Shown here in pieces: positions 1-8,514 of a stretch of 64,000 bases of DNA. This DNA is from Nocardioides sp. 1609 (GTDB lineage Bacteria; Actinomycetota; Actinomycetes; Propionibacteriales; Nocardioidaceae). Below the pieces are notes generated by a model. That model was not told the origin of the DNA, ran no database searches, and saw only the letters and a program-made list of their open reading frames with translations. The DNA lies in contig NZ_SPUJ01000001.1 in the NCBI RefSeq assembly GCF_004522105.1, positions 434,001-498,000 on the forward strand. The letters are read 5' to 3'. The position numbers were made by a program, and so were the translations under genes. Each line of letters begins with the position of its first letter. Position 1 is the stretch's first letter.

Positions 1-1061
1 CGGTCGCCGACGGCGTCCGCGCCGCCGACGAGGGCTCGGCCGCCGCGGGCGAGGGCGTCGGCGATGTGGGCGCGGATGACGTCGAGCTGCTTCGGCATCG
101 TGATCGGCCCGAGGGGCGAGTCCAGCGAGTCGTCGGCGCGCAGCCCCTCGGCCTTGGCGACCAGCAGGGCGAGGAACTCGTCGTAGACCTTCTCGTGGAC
201 GTAGACGCGCTCGACGCCGGTGCAGGTCTGCCCGGCGTTGCTGCACGCGCCCCACAGGGTGGCGTCGGCGGCGGCGTCGAGGTCGGCGTCGTGGTCGACG
301 ATGACGGCGTCCTTGCCGCCGGCCTCGATGACGACGGGGGTGAGCGTCTCGGCGCAGGCCGCCATCACCCGCTTGCCGGTGGCGGTGGAGCCGGTGAAGG
401 CGACCTTGTCGACGCCGGCGCGGCAGAGCGCGGCGCCGGTGTCGCCGTACCCGGTGACCACGGAGAGGACCGGGCGACCGACGGCCTCGCGGAAGGTGCG
501 GGCCAGCCACTCCCCGACGCCGGGGGTGAACTCCGAGGGCTTGAAGACGACCGCGTTGCCCGCGGCGAGGGCGTAGCCGATCGAGCCCATCGGCGTGAAG
601 ACCGGGTAGTTCCACGGGCCGATGACGCCGACGACGCCGAGCGGCTTGTACTCGACCGTCGCGGCCTGGTTGGCCATCAGCAGCCCGGACGACACCTTGC
701 GCCGGCCGAGGTGCTTCGCGGCGTGGGTGGCGGCCCAGCCGAGGTGGTCGATGCCGAGGGAGGCCTCGAGCAGCGCGTCGCCGTGCGGCTTGCCCGTCTC
801 CTGGTGCACGAGGTCGGCGAGCTGGGCCAGGCGGCGGGTGATGACGCCCTTCCAGGCCACCAGCCGCTCGGCCCGCTCGTCGAAGGTGAGGGCGCCCCAC
901 CAGGCGGCCTCCTCGCGAGCGGCCAGGACGGCGGCCGCGACGTCCTCCTCGCCGTGCACGGGGTGGCTGGCGACGACGTCGCCGGTGATCGGGCTGAGCG
1001 AGTCGAAGCTCTGCCGGGCGCCCTCCTCGTGGGTGGGCTGCCGGTCGTCGTGGATCGTCAT
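1..1061 (-). CDS. Aldehyde dehydrogenase family protein, C-terminus cut by window edge
   Basis: NAD(P)-dependent oxidation of an aldehyde to the acid; the substrate cannot be read from sequence. Reading leftward from the ATG at 1061, 353 codons are visible and the frame is open at position 1, so roughly 100-150 residues are missing (family about 450-520). Family motifs are present: the PWN stretch with Asn151, general base Glu246 in VIEAGGKD, and nucleophile Cys280 in AGQTCTG. The ATG overlaps the stop of the upstream GMC oxidoreductase (ATGA), so the two are translationally coupled. GMC plus aldehyde dehydrogenase is the arrangement of choline to betaine conversion, which an OpuC-like importer at 32097-35725 would complement, but other alcohol/aldehyde pairs are equally possible. 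Confidence 0.92.
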   Translation of the reverse strand, partial: MTIHDDRQPTHEEGARQSFDSLSPITGDVVASHPVHGEEDVAAAVLAAREEAAWWGALTFDERAERLVAWKGVITRRLAQLADLVHQETGKPHGDALLEASLGIDHLGWAATHAAKHLGRRKVSSGLLMANQAATVEYKPLGVVGVIGPWNYPVFTPMGSIGYALAAGNAVVFKPSEFTPGVGEWLARTFREAVGRPVLSVVTGYGDTGAALCRAGVDKVAFTGSTATGKRVMAACAETLTPVVIEAGGKDAVIVDHDADLDAAADATLWGACSNAGQTCTGVERVYVHEKVYDEFLALLVAKAEGLRADDSLDSPLGPITMPKQLDVIRAHIADALARGGRALVGGADAVGD

Positions 1062-2656
1062 CGTGCGCTCCTGATGAGGTCGGCCGCCTTCTCGGCGACC
1101 ATGATGGTCGGGGCGTTGGTGTTGCCGCGGGGCACCGAGGGCATCACCGAGGCGTCGACGACGCGCAGGCCCTCGACGCCGCGGACCCGCAGGTGCTCGT
1201 CGACGACGGCGTCCTCGCCGCTGCCCATCGCGCACGTCGAGGTCGGGTGGAACGTGGTCTGCGTGTAGGTGCGGATGTGCTCGACCAGCTCCTCGTCGGA
1301 CGGCGCCGCGTCGAGGCCGAACGGACGGTCGACCAGCGCCGCCATCGGGCCCTGCTGGGTGATCTCCATGACCCGGCGGCAGCCGGCCAGCATGGCGTCG
1401 AGGTCGGTCTGGTCGTCGAAGTACGCCGCGTCGATGGCCGGGTGCCAGCCCGGGTCGGCCGAGCGGAGCCGGACGCTGCCCCGGCTGGCGGTGCCGACGA
1501 GGGTGGCCAGCACCGTGACCATCCGGCTGGTCGGCTCGACCATGCCGTCGCCGTACAGCCCGGTGGGCAGCACGTGGGCCTGCAGGTCGGGCGCGGGAAG
1601 TCCGTCGCGGGAGCGCCAGAACCCGCCGGTCTCGGCGATGTTGGAGGTCAGCGGCCCCTGCTTGCGGGTCTTCCACCGCAGGAAGTTGCGCAGCGTGTTC
1701 AGCTCGGCCAGGTCGGTGGTGTCGCGGGTGTGCCACACCATCGGCGTGTAGGGGTGGTCCTGCATCCCGCTGCCGACGCCGCCGAGCTCGACCCTGGCGG
1801 TGATGCCGACCTCGGCCAGGTGGGCGGCCGGGCCGATGCCCGAGAGCATCAGCAGCTGCGGGGAGTTGATCGCCCCGCCGCTGAGCAGCACCTCGCGACG
1901 GGCGCGCGCGGAGTGCTCGCGGCCGCCCTGGCGGAACGTCACGCCCGACGCGACGGGCGTCGACCCGTGCGCGGGTGTCGTCAGGTCGAGGCCGGTCGCG
2001 AACGCGCCGGTGGCGATGGTCAGGTTGGGCCGCGCCAGGACAGGCTTCAGGTAGGCCTCGTACGTCGACCAACGGCGACCCCCGTTGCAGGTGACCTGGT
2101 AGGGGCCGGCGCCCTCCTGCTCGGCGCCGTTGAAGTCGTCGTTGCGCTTCAGCCCGGCCGCGACCGCGCTCTCGACCCACGTCGAGGTCAGCTCGTGGGT
2201 GTAGCGACGGTCCTCGACCACGAGCGGCCCGTCGGTGCCGTGGAACGGTCCGCCGAGGCGGGTGTTGGCCTCGGCCCGCACGAAGTACGGCAGGACGTCG
2301 TCGTAGCCCCAGCCGGTCGCGCCGTGCTCGTCGCGCCAGGCGTCGTAGTCGACCCGGTTGCCGCGGATGTAGATCATCGCGTTGATCGAGGAGCACCCGC
2401 CGAGCGCCTTCATCCGCGGCCAGGCCGCCCGGCGGCCGTGCAGCTGCTTCTGCTCGGTGGTCTGGTAGTTCCAGTCCCACTTCGTCTTGGCGAGGGCGGC
2501 GAAGGCCGCCGGGATGGCGACCTCGTCGACGTCCGGGGTGCCGCCCGCCTCGAGCAGGAGCACCGTGGTGGCGGGGTCCGCGGTCAGGCGGTTCGCCAGG
2601 ACGGCACCGGCGCTGCCGGCGCCGACGATGACGTAGTCGTACGTGTCGTAGGTCAC
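1058..2656 (-). CDS. GMC-family FAD-dependent oxidoreductase (choline dehydrogenase-like)
   Basis: FAD-dependent oxidation of an alcohol, probably cytoplasmic or membrane-associated. The N-terminus carries the dinucleotide-binding motif [16 protein letters not shown] at residues 9-24, followed by LLEAGG. The GMC C-terminus has the active-site His near residue 470 (TFHPTSTCAMG) and the NTNAPTIMVAEKAAD signature. I chose the GTG at 2656 rather than the ATG at 2686, because a GAGGAG ribosome site (2669-2674) lies inside the longer version and 12 nt before the GTG. That gives 532 aa, normal for BetA-like proteins. Its stop overlaps the aldehyde dehydrogenase start by 4 bp. Choline is a plausible substrate from context only. 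Confidence 0.9.
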   Translation of the reverse strand: MTYDTYDYVIVGAGSAGAVLANRLTADPATTVLLLEAGGTPDVDEVAIPAAFAALAKTKWDWNYQTTEQKQLHGRRAAWPRMKALGGCSSINAMIYIRGNRVDYDAWRDEHGATGWGYDDVLPYFVRAEANTRLGGPFHGTDGPLVVEDRRYTHELTSTWVESAVAAGLKRNDDFNGAEQEGAGPYQVTCNGGRRWSTYEAYLKPVLARPNLTIATGAFATGLDLTTPAHGSTPVASGVTFRQGGREHSARARREVLLSGGAINSPQLLMLSGIGPAAHLAEVGITARVELGGVGSGMQDHPYTPMVWHTRDTTDLAELNTLRNFLRWKTRKQGPLTSNIAETGGFWRSRDGLPAPDLQAHVLPTGLYGDGMVEPTSRMVTVLATLVGTASRGSVRLRSADPGWHPAIDAAYFDDQTDLDAMLAGCRRVMEITQQGPMAALVDRPFGLDAAPSDEELVEHIRTYTQTTFHPTSTCAMGSGEDAVVDEHLRVRGVEGLRVVDASVMPSVPRGNTNAPTIMVAEKAADLIRSAR

Positions 2657-2732
2657 GACGCGAACGTACTCCTCAGTAGGGCGCACGTCAGGGGGTCGGC
2701 GCTGTTCGCGGACCCTGGTCCGGCGGGTCGAT

Positions 2733-2768
2733 CGACCCCCGGGCCCCGGGCCGCGACCCCGGGGGTCG
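2733..2768. terminator. GC-rich inverted repeat, probable terminator of the mca operon
   Basis: Perfect 10-bp arms CGACCCCCGG / CCGGGGGTCG separated by 16 nt lie 14 nt beyond the stop of the small membrane gene at 2782. There is no T-run, which is common for actinobacterial hairpins. It could also influence the start region of the GMC gene, which begins 77 bp farther left. Confidence 0.5.
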
Positions 2769-2781
2769 CCCGCCTGGCGGC

Positions 2782-3126
2782 CTAGCGTCCTGACTCGGGG
2801 TCGGCGTCCTTGCCGAGGCGGGGGGCGCCACCGCCGGCGCCGTCACCGGCCTCGTCGGCGGCGGCCTGCTCGCGCACCTGTCGCGCCGCCGCCAGCCCGC
2901 GGAGCGGGACGCCGGGGCGCGGCTTCTTGTCGGTGGGGTCGTAGAGCCCGGCCTCCTCGGCCCGGTCGACGTTCTTGAGCCGCTTGGTGAGGCTGAAGCC
3001 GAGGATCACGACCGCGGCGATGAGCAGGCCGAAGATGAGGAACGCCGTCCAGCCGGCGACGACGTCCTCGTCCTCGGGGACCGCCATCACGGCGACCTGG
3101 GCGAGCTGCGTGAGGGTGGCGGCCAT
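2782..3126 (-). CDS. Small single-pass membrane protein downstream of mca
   Basis: A 114-aa protein with one clear membrane helix at about residues 26-46 (AGWTAFLIFGLLIAAVVILG), then a basic and Pro-rich cytoplasmic tail (KKPRPGVPLRG) with low-complexity Ala/Gly/Asp at the end. It starts 1 nt after the mca stop, so it is almost certainly co-transcribed and coupled. From memory, a similar small membrane gene adjoins mca in mycobacteria (Rv1083-like), which supports a real gene. No function is known to me; a role near mycothiol-dependent detoxification is only a guess from position. Confidence 0.8.
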   Translation of the reverse strand: MAATLTQLAQVAVMAVPEDEDVVAGWTAFLIFGLLIAAVVILGFSLTKRLKNVDRAEEAGLYDPTDKKPRPGVPLRGLAAARQVREQAAADEAGDGAGGGAPRLGKDADPESGR

Positions 3127-3127
3127 G

Positions 3128-4087
3128 TCAGACCTTCTCGGTGTCGGTGTCGGGTACGGGTGCGGGGATGCCGGCGAACAGGTCGTCCTCCGGCAGCGTG
3201 CTCGGCACGTGACTGGTCACGAGCTCGAAGTCCTCGGTGGGCCAGACCTCGACCTGCAGCTCGCGCGGGATCGCGAACCACATGCCGTCGGGGTCGATCT
3301 GGGTGGCGTGGGCGAGCAGCGCCTGGTCGCGGACGCCGAAGTACTCCCCGCACGGGACCCGCGTGGTGATCCGGTCGTCCCAGTCGGGCTCGCGCTTCCA
3401 CTCGCGCAGCCGCTCGGTGTAGGGCGACTCGAGGTCGTGGTCGAGCATCGCCTGGTGCAGGCGGTTGGTCTTCTCCCAGCTCCAGCCGTGGTGGTAGTAG
3501 AGCTTGAGCACCTGCCACGGCTCCCCGGCCTCGGGGTAGCGCTCCGGGTCGGCGGCGGCCTCGAAGGCCGCGACGCTCACCTCGTGGCAGCGGATGTGGT
3601 CGGGGTGCGGGTAGCCGCCGCGCTCGTCGTACGTCGTCATCACGTGCGGCCGGAAGCTGCGGATGAAGCGGACCAGCCGCTCGGTCGACTCCTCCAGCGG
3701 CACCAGCGCGAAGCACCCGTCGGGCAGCGGCGGCTTGGGGTCGCCCTCGGGCCAGCCGGAGTCGACGAAGCCGAGCCAGTCCTGCCGGACGCCGAGGATG
3801 TCGCGGGCCCGCTCCATCTCCTGGCGGCGGATCTCGGTGATGTTGGCCAGCACGTCGGGCCGGTCCATCTTCGGGTTGAGGATCGAGCCGCGCTCGCCGC
3901 CGGTGCAGGTGACGACGTGGACGTCGACGCCCTGCTTCACGTACATCGCCGTGGACGCCGCTCCCTTGCTCGACTCGTCGTCGGGGTGCGCGTGCACGTG
4001 CATCAGGCGGAACCCGGCGTACGTCGCCGGGTCACCGGGCTGGTGGGACGGCTGCTGGTCGGGCTGGTCCTGCGGGTCCTGCGGCAT
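3128..4087 (-). CDS. mca: Mycothiol S-conjugate amidase
   Basis: Zinc amidase that cleaves mycothiol S-conjugates to a mercapturic acid plus GlcN-inositol, detoxifying electrophiles in the cytoplasm. The LmbE-like zinc motif AHPDDE is at residues 33-38 and the second metal segment PHPDHI lies mid-protein; [16 protein letters not shown] matches Mca/MshB. The ATG at 4087 gives 319 aa, with a Gln/Pro-rich N-terminal tail of about 20 residues not needed for the fold. Mca rather than MshB is favoured by the neighbours (small membrane gene, DUF4307, greA), which I recall around mca in M. tuberculosis. It is divergent from the DUF4307 gene with only 23 bp between starts, so both promoters must be very compact or the mRNAs leaderless. 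Confidence 0.93.
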   Translation of the reverse strand: MPQDPQDQPDQQPSHQPGDPATYAGFRLMHVHAHPDDESSKGAASTAMYVKQGVDVHVVTCTGGERGSILNPKMDRPDVLANITEIRRQEMERARDILGVRQDWLGFVDSGWPEGDPKPPLPDGCFALVPLEESTERLVRFIRSFRPHVMTTYDERGGYPHPDHIRCHEVSVAAFEAAADPERYPEAGEPWQVLKLYYHHGWSWEKTNRLHQAMLDHDLESPYTERLREWKREPDWDDRITTRVPCGEYFGVRDQALLAHATQIDPDGMWFAIPRELQVEVWPTEDFELVTSHVPSTLPEDDLFAGIPAPVPDTDTEKV

Positions 4088-4110
4088 GGGGCCAATCGTA
4101 GAGTGGCACG

Positions 4111-4512
4111 GTGAGCGACACCGACCTGGCCGACCGCTACGGCACCCGCGCCACCTGGCGGCGTCCCGCACTCCTGACCGCGGTCGTGGTCGTGGTCGTG
4201 GCCGCGGCGGCCGTCCTGGGATGGATCATCAAGGGCCAGGCCGACCCCGACGTCGCCTCGGGCCAGCTCACCTTCGACGTCGTCGACGACCGGACGGCGT
4301 CCGCCCGGTTCACCGTCGACAAGGACGACGACGTCGAGGCGACCTGCACGCTCCGGGCCTACGCCGAGGACCACAACCTGGTCGGCACGGTGTCGTTCGT
4401 GGTCGGGGCCGGCACCAGCGGCACGGTCGAGCGGGACGTGTCGACCGACCGCCGGGCGACGTCCGTCGAGCTGGTCGGGTGCACCGCCCCGGGGCAGAGC
4501 CGACCGCGCTGA
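4111..4512 (+). CDS. DUF4307 membrane-anchored protein
   Basis: 133 aa with a GTG start. It has a short cytoplasmic N-terminus containing RYG and RPALL, one membrane helix at about residues 23-41 ([20 protein letters not shown]), then a small beta-rich extracytoplasmic domain with two cysteines ([11 protein letters not shown] and ELVGCTAP). The pattern matches DUF4307, an actinobacteria-specific family of unknown function that sits beside greA and mca (Rv1081c-like). It is divergent from mca. The two cysteines may form a disulfide outside the cell, which is an inference. Confidence 0.88.
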   Translation: MSDTDLADRYGTRATWRRPALLTAVVVVVVAAAAVLGWIIKGQADPDVASGQLTFDVVDDRTASARFTVDKDDDVEATCTLRAYAEDHNLVGTVSFVVGAGTSGTVERDVSTDRRATSVELVGCTAPGQSRPR

Positions 4513-4652
4513 CCGTGCTGGCGCACCCCCGGGTGACCGTCCTGTTGGTAGTGTCGATCATTCGGCCGTCCGCGCTGGGCCCCTTCCGTGGCCCGCGGCG
4601 GCCCTTTCGACGTACGAACCCACGCACCCCCGAGCAGCACAGGAGTACCCCC

Positions 4653-5156
4653 ATGACCCAGTCGACCGAGCCCGGCACCACCTGGCTCACCCGCCGCGCC
4701 CACGACCAGCTGAAGGCCGAGCTGGAGAACCTCAAGGGCCCGGTGCGCGAGGAGATCGTGACCCGGATCAGCGAGGCTCGCGACGAGGGCGACCTCAAGG
4801 AGAACGGCGGCTACCACGCCGCCCGCGAGGAGCAGGGCAAGAACGAGGGCAACATCCGCCTGCTCGAGGAGCTCCTGCTCAAGGCGGTCTCCGACGACCC
4901 CGACGACGACGGCGTCGTCGGCGTCGGCAAGGTCATCACCTACAAGTTCGAGGGCGACGACGACGACGAGGCCGAGCGCTTCCTCCTCGGTGCCCGCGAG
5001 AACGAGGACTACGTAGACGTCGACGTCTACTCACCGCAGGCCCCCCTCGGCGAGGCCCTCCTCGGCGCCAGCAAGGGCGACAGCGTCGCCTTCGAGGCCC
5101 CGACCGGCAAGACGCTGCAGGTCGTCGTCCTCGACGTCGCGCCGTACACCGACTGA
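4653..5156 (+). CDS. greA: Transcription elongation factor GreA
   Basis: Rescues backtracked RNA polymerase by stimulating cleavage of the nascent RNA 3' end. An N-terminal coiled coil (about residues 10-80) carries the acidic tip in ISEARDEGDLKENGGYHAA; the C-terminal FKBP-like domain contains GDSVAFEAPTGK and ends at PYTD. Length is 167 aa, normal for actinobacterial GreA. The start is fixed by an AGGAG at 4641-4645, 7 nt before the ATG. The 140-bp leader after the DUF4307 gene suggests its own promoter. An insertion of acidic residues (EGDDDDEAE) precedes the C-terminal domain. The repeat array at 5201 begins just after the stop. Confidence 0.96.
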   Translation: MTQSTEPGTTWLTRRAHDQLKAELENLKGPVREEIVTRISEARDEGDLKENGGYHAAREEQGKNEGNIRLLEELLLKAVSDDPDDDGVVGVGKVITYKFEGDDDDEAERFLLGARENEDYVDVDVYSPQAPLGEALLGASKGDSVAFEAPTGKTLQVVVLDVAPYTD

Positions 5157-5200
5157 CCCTCCCCTCGCTCGACCCGGTCGATCCCCTCGGACCCGAACCC

Positions 5201-5741
5201 GCTGGCCGGGCCGAGACCACCCCGCACCCCCGCTGGTCGAGCCGCGACCACCCCGCACGCCCGCTGGTCGAGCCGGCGAGCGCCAGCGAGCCGAGTCGAG
5301 ACCACCCCGCACCTCCGCTGGCCGAGCCGGCGACCGCCAGCGAGCCGAGTCGAGACCACCCACACCCGAACCCGCTGGTCGAGCCGGCGAGCGCCAGCGA
5401 GCCGAGTCGAGACCCCCACACCGAGGTCTCGACTCGCGGTGACTCCGTCCCCGCGGCTCGACCGGCAACCGCTGGTCGAGCCGGCGAGCGCCAGCGAGCC
5501 GAGTCGAGACCACCCGCACCCGAGGTCTCGACTCGCGGTGACTCCGTCCCCGCGGCTCGACCACCGGCAACCGCTGGTCGAGCCGGCGAGCGCCAGCGAG
5601 CCGAGTCGAGACCCCCACACCCCAACCCGCTGGTCGAGCCGGCGAGCGCTGGCGAGCGCTGGCGAGCGCTGGCGAGCCGAGTCGAGACCACCCACACGGA
5701 GGGTCTCGACTCGCGGTGACTCCGTCCCCCGCGGCTCGACC
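5201..5741. repeat. Array of about 40-bp imperfect-palindrome repeats of two types
   Basis: The 647-bp space between convergent greA and ilvA contains no credible gene. Type A (41 bp, from GCTGGTCGAGCCGG to CCGAGTCGAGACC) occurs at 5263-5303, 5317-5357, 5374-5414, 5471-5511 and 5573-5613. A further copy at 5629-5689 is expanded by tandem GCGAGCGCTG-like units, and short deleted versions lie near 5201 and 5232. Type B (39-40 bp, from GGTCTCGACTCGCGG to CCGCGGCTCGACC) occurs at 5425-5463, 5524-5562 and 5702-5741. Both can fold on themselves. A and B share terminal GGTC(TC)GA / TCGA(GA)CC ends, so they may pair with each other. They look like REP/BIME-type elements. Confidence 0.85.
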
Positions 5742-5803
5742 ACCGGGGGTCGCGGCCAGCTCGACCACCGGGAAGCGGCCCGGCTCGACCGCCGGGGGCG
5801 GGG

Positions 5804-7021
5804 TTACTCCAGGACGCGGTAGCCGCGGGCGCGCAGGCGCCCGGTGACGAGCTCGGCGTGCGGCAGCCCGCGCGTCTCGAGCTGGAGGTGGACGTCGACC
5901 TCGTCGAGGTGCAGCGAGGGCGAGATGCGCTCGTGGGCGACCTCGAGCACGTTGGCACCGGTCTCGCCGACCTCGGCGAGCAGCCGCGCCAGCCCACCCG
6001 GGACGTCGGGGATGTTGACGTGCAGGTTGAGGTAGCGGCCGGCCGCGGCCATGCCGTGCTGGATCACCTTGCCGAGCAGGATGGGGTCGATGTTGCCACC
6101 GGAGAGGACGGCCACGGCGGGCGTCCGGTACGCCGTGGGGTCGGCCAGCAGCGCGGCCACGGCCGCGGCGCCGGCCGGCTCGACGACCATCTTGGCGCGC
6201 TCCATCAGGGCGAGGAGGGCGCGTGACATCTCCTCCTCGGTGACGGTGACGATCTCGTCGACGAAGTCACGGACCGCGGCGAAGGTGAGGTCGCCCGGCA
6301 TGCCGACCGCGATGCCGTCGGCCATCGTCTTCATCGAGGTCAGCGGCACCGGGGCGCCCTGCCGCAGCGACCCCGGGTAGGCGGCGGCGCCCTTGGCCTG
6401 GACGCCGATGACCGAGACCTCGGGCCGCAGCGCCTTGACCGCGATCGCGATGCCGGCGAGCAGCCCGCCGCCCCCGGTCGGGACGACGACCGTCTCGACG
6501 TCGGGCACCTGCTCGAGGATCTCCAGACCGACGGTGCCCTGACCGGCCATCACGTCGGCGTGGTCGAAGGGGTGGATCAGCACGGCGCCGGTCTCGGCGG
6601 CGAAGCGGCGGGCCCCGACGAGCGCGTCCTCCAGGTAGCGGCCCTCGAAGACCACCTCGGCGCCGTAGCCGCGGGTCGCCTTCTCCTTCGGGATCGGCGC
6701 CCCCTCGGGCATGAAGACCGTGGCCCGGATCCCGAGCCGCTGGGCAGCCAGGGCGACGCCCTGCGCGTGGTTGCCGGCCGACGCCGCGACCACGCCGCGG
6801 GTCCGCTCCTCGGCCGAGAGCCGGGAGATCCGCACGTAGGCGCCGCGGGCCTTGAACGACCCGGTGCGCTGGAGGTTCTCGCACTTCAGCGACACCGGCC
6901 CGCCGACGAGCGCGGAGAGCCAGCGCGACTCCTCCATCGCCGTCTCGATCGCGACACCGCGCAGCACCTCGCGGGCGGCACGGACGTCGTCGATCCCGAT
7001 GCCCTCGCCGGGAGCGCTCAC
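5804..7021 (-). CDS. ilvA: Threonine ammonia-lyase (threonine dehydratase) with ACT domain
   Basis: PLP enzyme converting threonine to 2-oxobutanoate and ammonia, the first step toward isoleucine. PLP lysine Lys57 lies in TGSFKARGA; SAGNHAQG binds the cofactor phosphate region, and PTGGGGLLAG is the Gly-rich loop. A single C-terminal ACT-like domain (about residues 325-405, from GRYLNLHVNIPDVPGG) makes this the shorter 405-aa type. GTG at 7021 overlaps the stop of the upstream membrane-protein gene (GTGA). 2-Oxobutanoate is also produced by transsulfuration, and metB lies three genes upstream in the same overlapped cluster, so the operon has a coherent amino-acid theme. Whether it is biosynthetic or catabolic cannot be decided here. 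Confidence 0.93.
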   Translation of the reverse strand: MSAPGEGIGIDDVRAAREVLRGVAIETAMEESRWLSALVGGPVSLKCENLQRTGSFKARGAYVRISRLSAEERTRGVVAASAGNHAQGVALAAQRLGIRATVFMPEGAPIPKEKATRGYGAEVVFEGRYLEDALVGARRFAAETGAVLIHPFDHADVMAGQGTVGLEILEQVPDVETVVVPTGGGGLLAGIAIAVKALRPEVSVIGVQAKGAAAYPGSLRQGAPVPLTSMKTMADGIAVGMPGDLTFAAVRDFVDEIVTVTEEEMSRALLALMERAKMVVEPAGAAAVAALLADPTAYRTPAVAVLSGGNIDPILLGKVIQHGMAAAGRYLNLHVNIPDVPGGLARLLAEVGETGANVLEVAHERISPSLHLDEVDVHLQLETRGLPHAELVTGRLRARGYRVLE

Positions 7022-8514
7022 GCCCGTCCCTCGAGCTCGGACGTCGCCCGTGACTCCTCGTAGTCCTCGGCGAGCTCCTCCTCGGGATCCGAGCCGGGCT
7101 CGGTGTAGGACGCCAGGTGCTGGACGACGGCGTTGACCGCCGCGGCGAGCGGGACCGCGACGAGGGCGCCGGCGATGCCGGCCACCAGGACGCCGCCCGC
7201 GATCGCGAGGATGACGCCGAGCGGGTGCACCGACACCCACCGGCCCATCAGGAACGGCTGCAGGATGTGGCCCTCGATCTGCTGCACGCCGATGACGACG
7301 GCCAGCATGATCAGCGCCGTGATCGGACCCTGGTCGACGAGCGCGACGAGGACGGCGACCGTGCCGGCGATGGTGGCACCGATCATGGGCACGAACGCGC
7401 CGAGGAAGACCAGCACGCCGATGGCGAGCACGAAGGGCACGTCGAGCACCGCGGCGCCGATCACGATGCCGATCGCGTCGACCGCCGCGACGATGACCGT
7501 GGCCCGCACGAACTGGGTCAGCGAGATCCAGGCGACCCGGCCCGAGGCGTCGACCCGCTCGCGCGCCGCGCGCGGGGAGAGCCGCACCAGCCAGGACCAG
7601 ATGCGGTCGCCGTCGGCGAGGAAGAAGTAGGTCGAGAACAAGATGATGAAGAACCCGGCGAGGACGTGGCCGAGCGCGCTGCCGACCTCGGTGGCCTGCG
7701 CGAACCAGTCGTTGTCACGGGTCCGGTCGGTGATCGTGGCCTGGGCCTGCTCGATGTAGGAGTTGATCTGGGTGTCGCTGGCGTGCAGCGGACCGTCCTT
7801 GAGCCAGTCGCGGATCTCGTCGAGCCCCTTGACGGTCGAGTCGGCGAGGTCGTTGGCGCCGCTGGCCACCTGCTGACCGGCGAAGGTGAGCAGCATCGCG
7901 ATGAAGCCGAGCAGCCCGACCACGACGACGATCGCCGCGAGCCCGCGCGGGAGACCGAGACGGCGCAGCCCGGACACGACAGGGCTGGACAGCGCGGTGA
8001 TGAGCAGCGCGATCGCCAGGGGCAGCGTCACCACCGCGAAGAACGCCGTGAGCCACAAGATGACGTAGCCCGCCGCGCAGATGACCAGGAAGCGCCAGCC
8101 CCAGGCCGCGGCGAGGTCGAGGCCCCACGGCACCTGCGCCTGGCTGAAGTTCGAGGCCCCGCCCGCGACGGCCGGCGTCGAGGCGGCGTCGTGGCGGCGC
8201 TCCTCGCGCATCTGCGCCCACTGGGCGGCGATCCGGGCGACCACACGCTCCTCGCGCTCGCGCTCCCGTGCCTCCGCGGTGTGCTCGGCGCCGCGCTGCC
8301 AGCGGCGGCGGCGGCTGCTCTCCTCCTCGGCCCGCCCCGCGGGGTGCGCGGGCTGGTCGACGGGCCGGTCGACGGGCCGGTCGACGGGCCGGTCGACGGG
8401 CCGGTCGACGGGCCGGTCGACGGGCCGGTCGACGGGCTGCTCAGCGGGGCGGTCGGCGGGCGCACCGCTGGGGGTCTTCTCGAGGTCGCGCACCTCGGGA
8501 TCGTCGGGGGTCAC
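7018..8514 (-). CDS. AI-2E (PerM/YdiK) family membrane transporter
   Basis: 498-aa polytopic protein. The core (about residues 150-470) has seven or eight hydrophobic helices and family signatures such as FAGQQVASGANDL, ILFSTYFFLADGDR and GVQQIEGHILQPFLMGR. The family was named for AI-2 export, but substrates are mostly unknown. The long N-terminus is unusual: residues about 27-54 are tandem PVDR units encoded by seven 12-bp repeats, followed by a basic/acidic stretch (REREREERVVARIAAQWAQ) that may be helical. GTG start at 8514 overlaps the stop of the GlmL-like gene, and the stop overlaps the ilvA start. Confidence 0.9.
   Translation of the reverse strand: MTPDDPEVRDLEKTPSGAPADRPAEQPVDRPVDRPVDRPVDRPVDRPVDRPVDQPAHPAGRAEEESSRRRRWQRGAEHTAEAREREREERVVARIAAQWAQMREERRHDAASTPAVAGGASNFSQAQVPWGLDLAAAWGWRFLVICAAGYVILWLTAFFAVVTLPLAIALLITALSSPVVSGLRRLGLPRGLAAIVVVVGLLGFIAMLLTFAGQQVASGANDLADSTVKGLDEIRDWLKDGPLHASDTQINSYIEQAQATITDRTRDNDWFAQATEVGSALGHVLAGFFIILFSTYFFLADGDRIWSWLVRLSPRAARERVDASGRVAWISLTQFVRATVIVAAVDAIGIVIGAAVLDVPFVLAIGVLVFLGAFVPMIGATIAGTVAVLVALVDQGPITALIMLAVVIGVQQIEGHILQPFLMGRWVSVHPLGVILAIAGGVLVAGIAGALVAVPLAAAVNAVVQHLASYTEPGSDPEEELAEDYEESRATSELEGRA
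8355..8438. repeat. Seven tandem copies of a 12-bp unit inside a CDS
   Basis: The unit GGTCGACGGGCC is repeated seven times without interruption; the last copy ends in T. It is in frame with the membrane-protein gene and encodes PVDR repeats in its cytoplasmic N-terminal tail. Each unit contains a SalI-like GTCGAC palindrome. Copy number is likely to vary between strains by slippage without breaking the frame. Confidence 0.95.

Noticed and set aside
5201..5741. Possible CRISPR array
   Set aside because: Repeat units are of two kinds with uneven, partly repeated gaps and no cas genes; spacers are not unique sequences of constant length.
8355..8438. Member of the palindromic repeat family at 5201
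   Set aside because: Although rich in GGTCGA, it is a pure 12-bp in-frame tandem repeat coding PVDR and has no type A or B ends.
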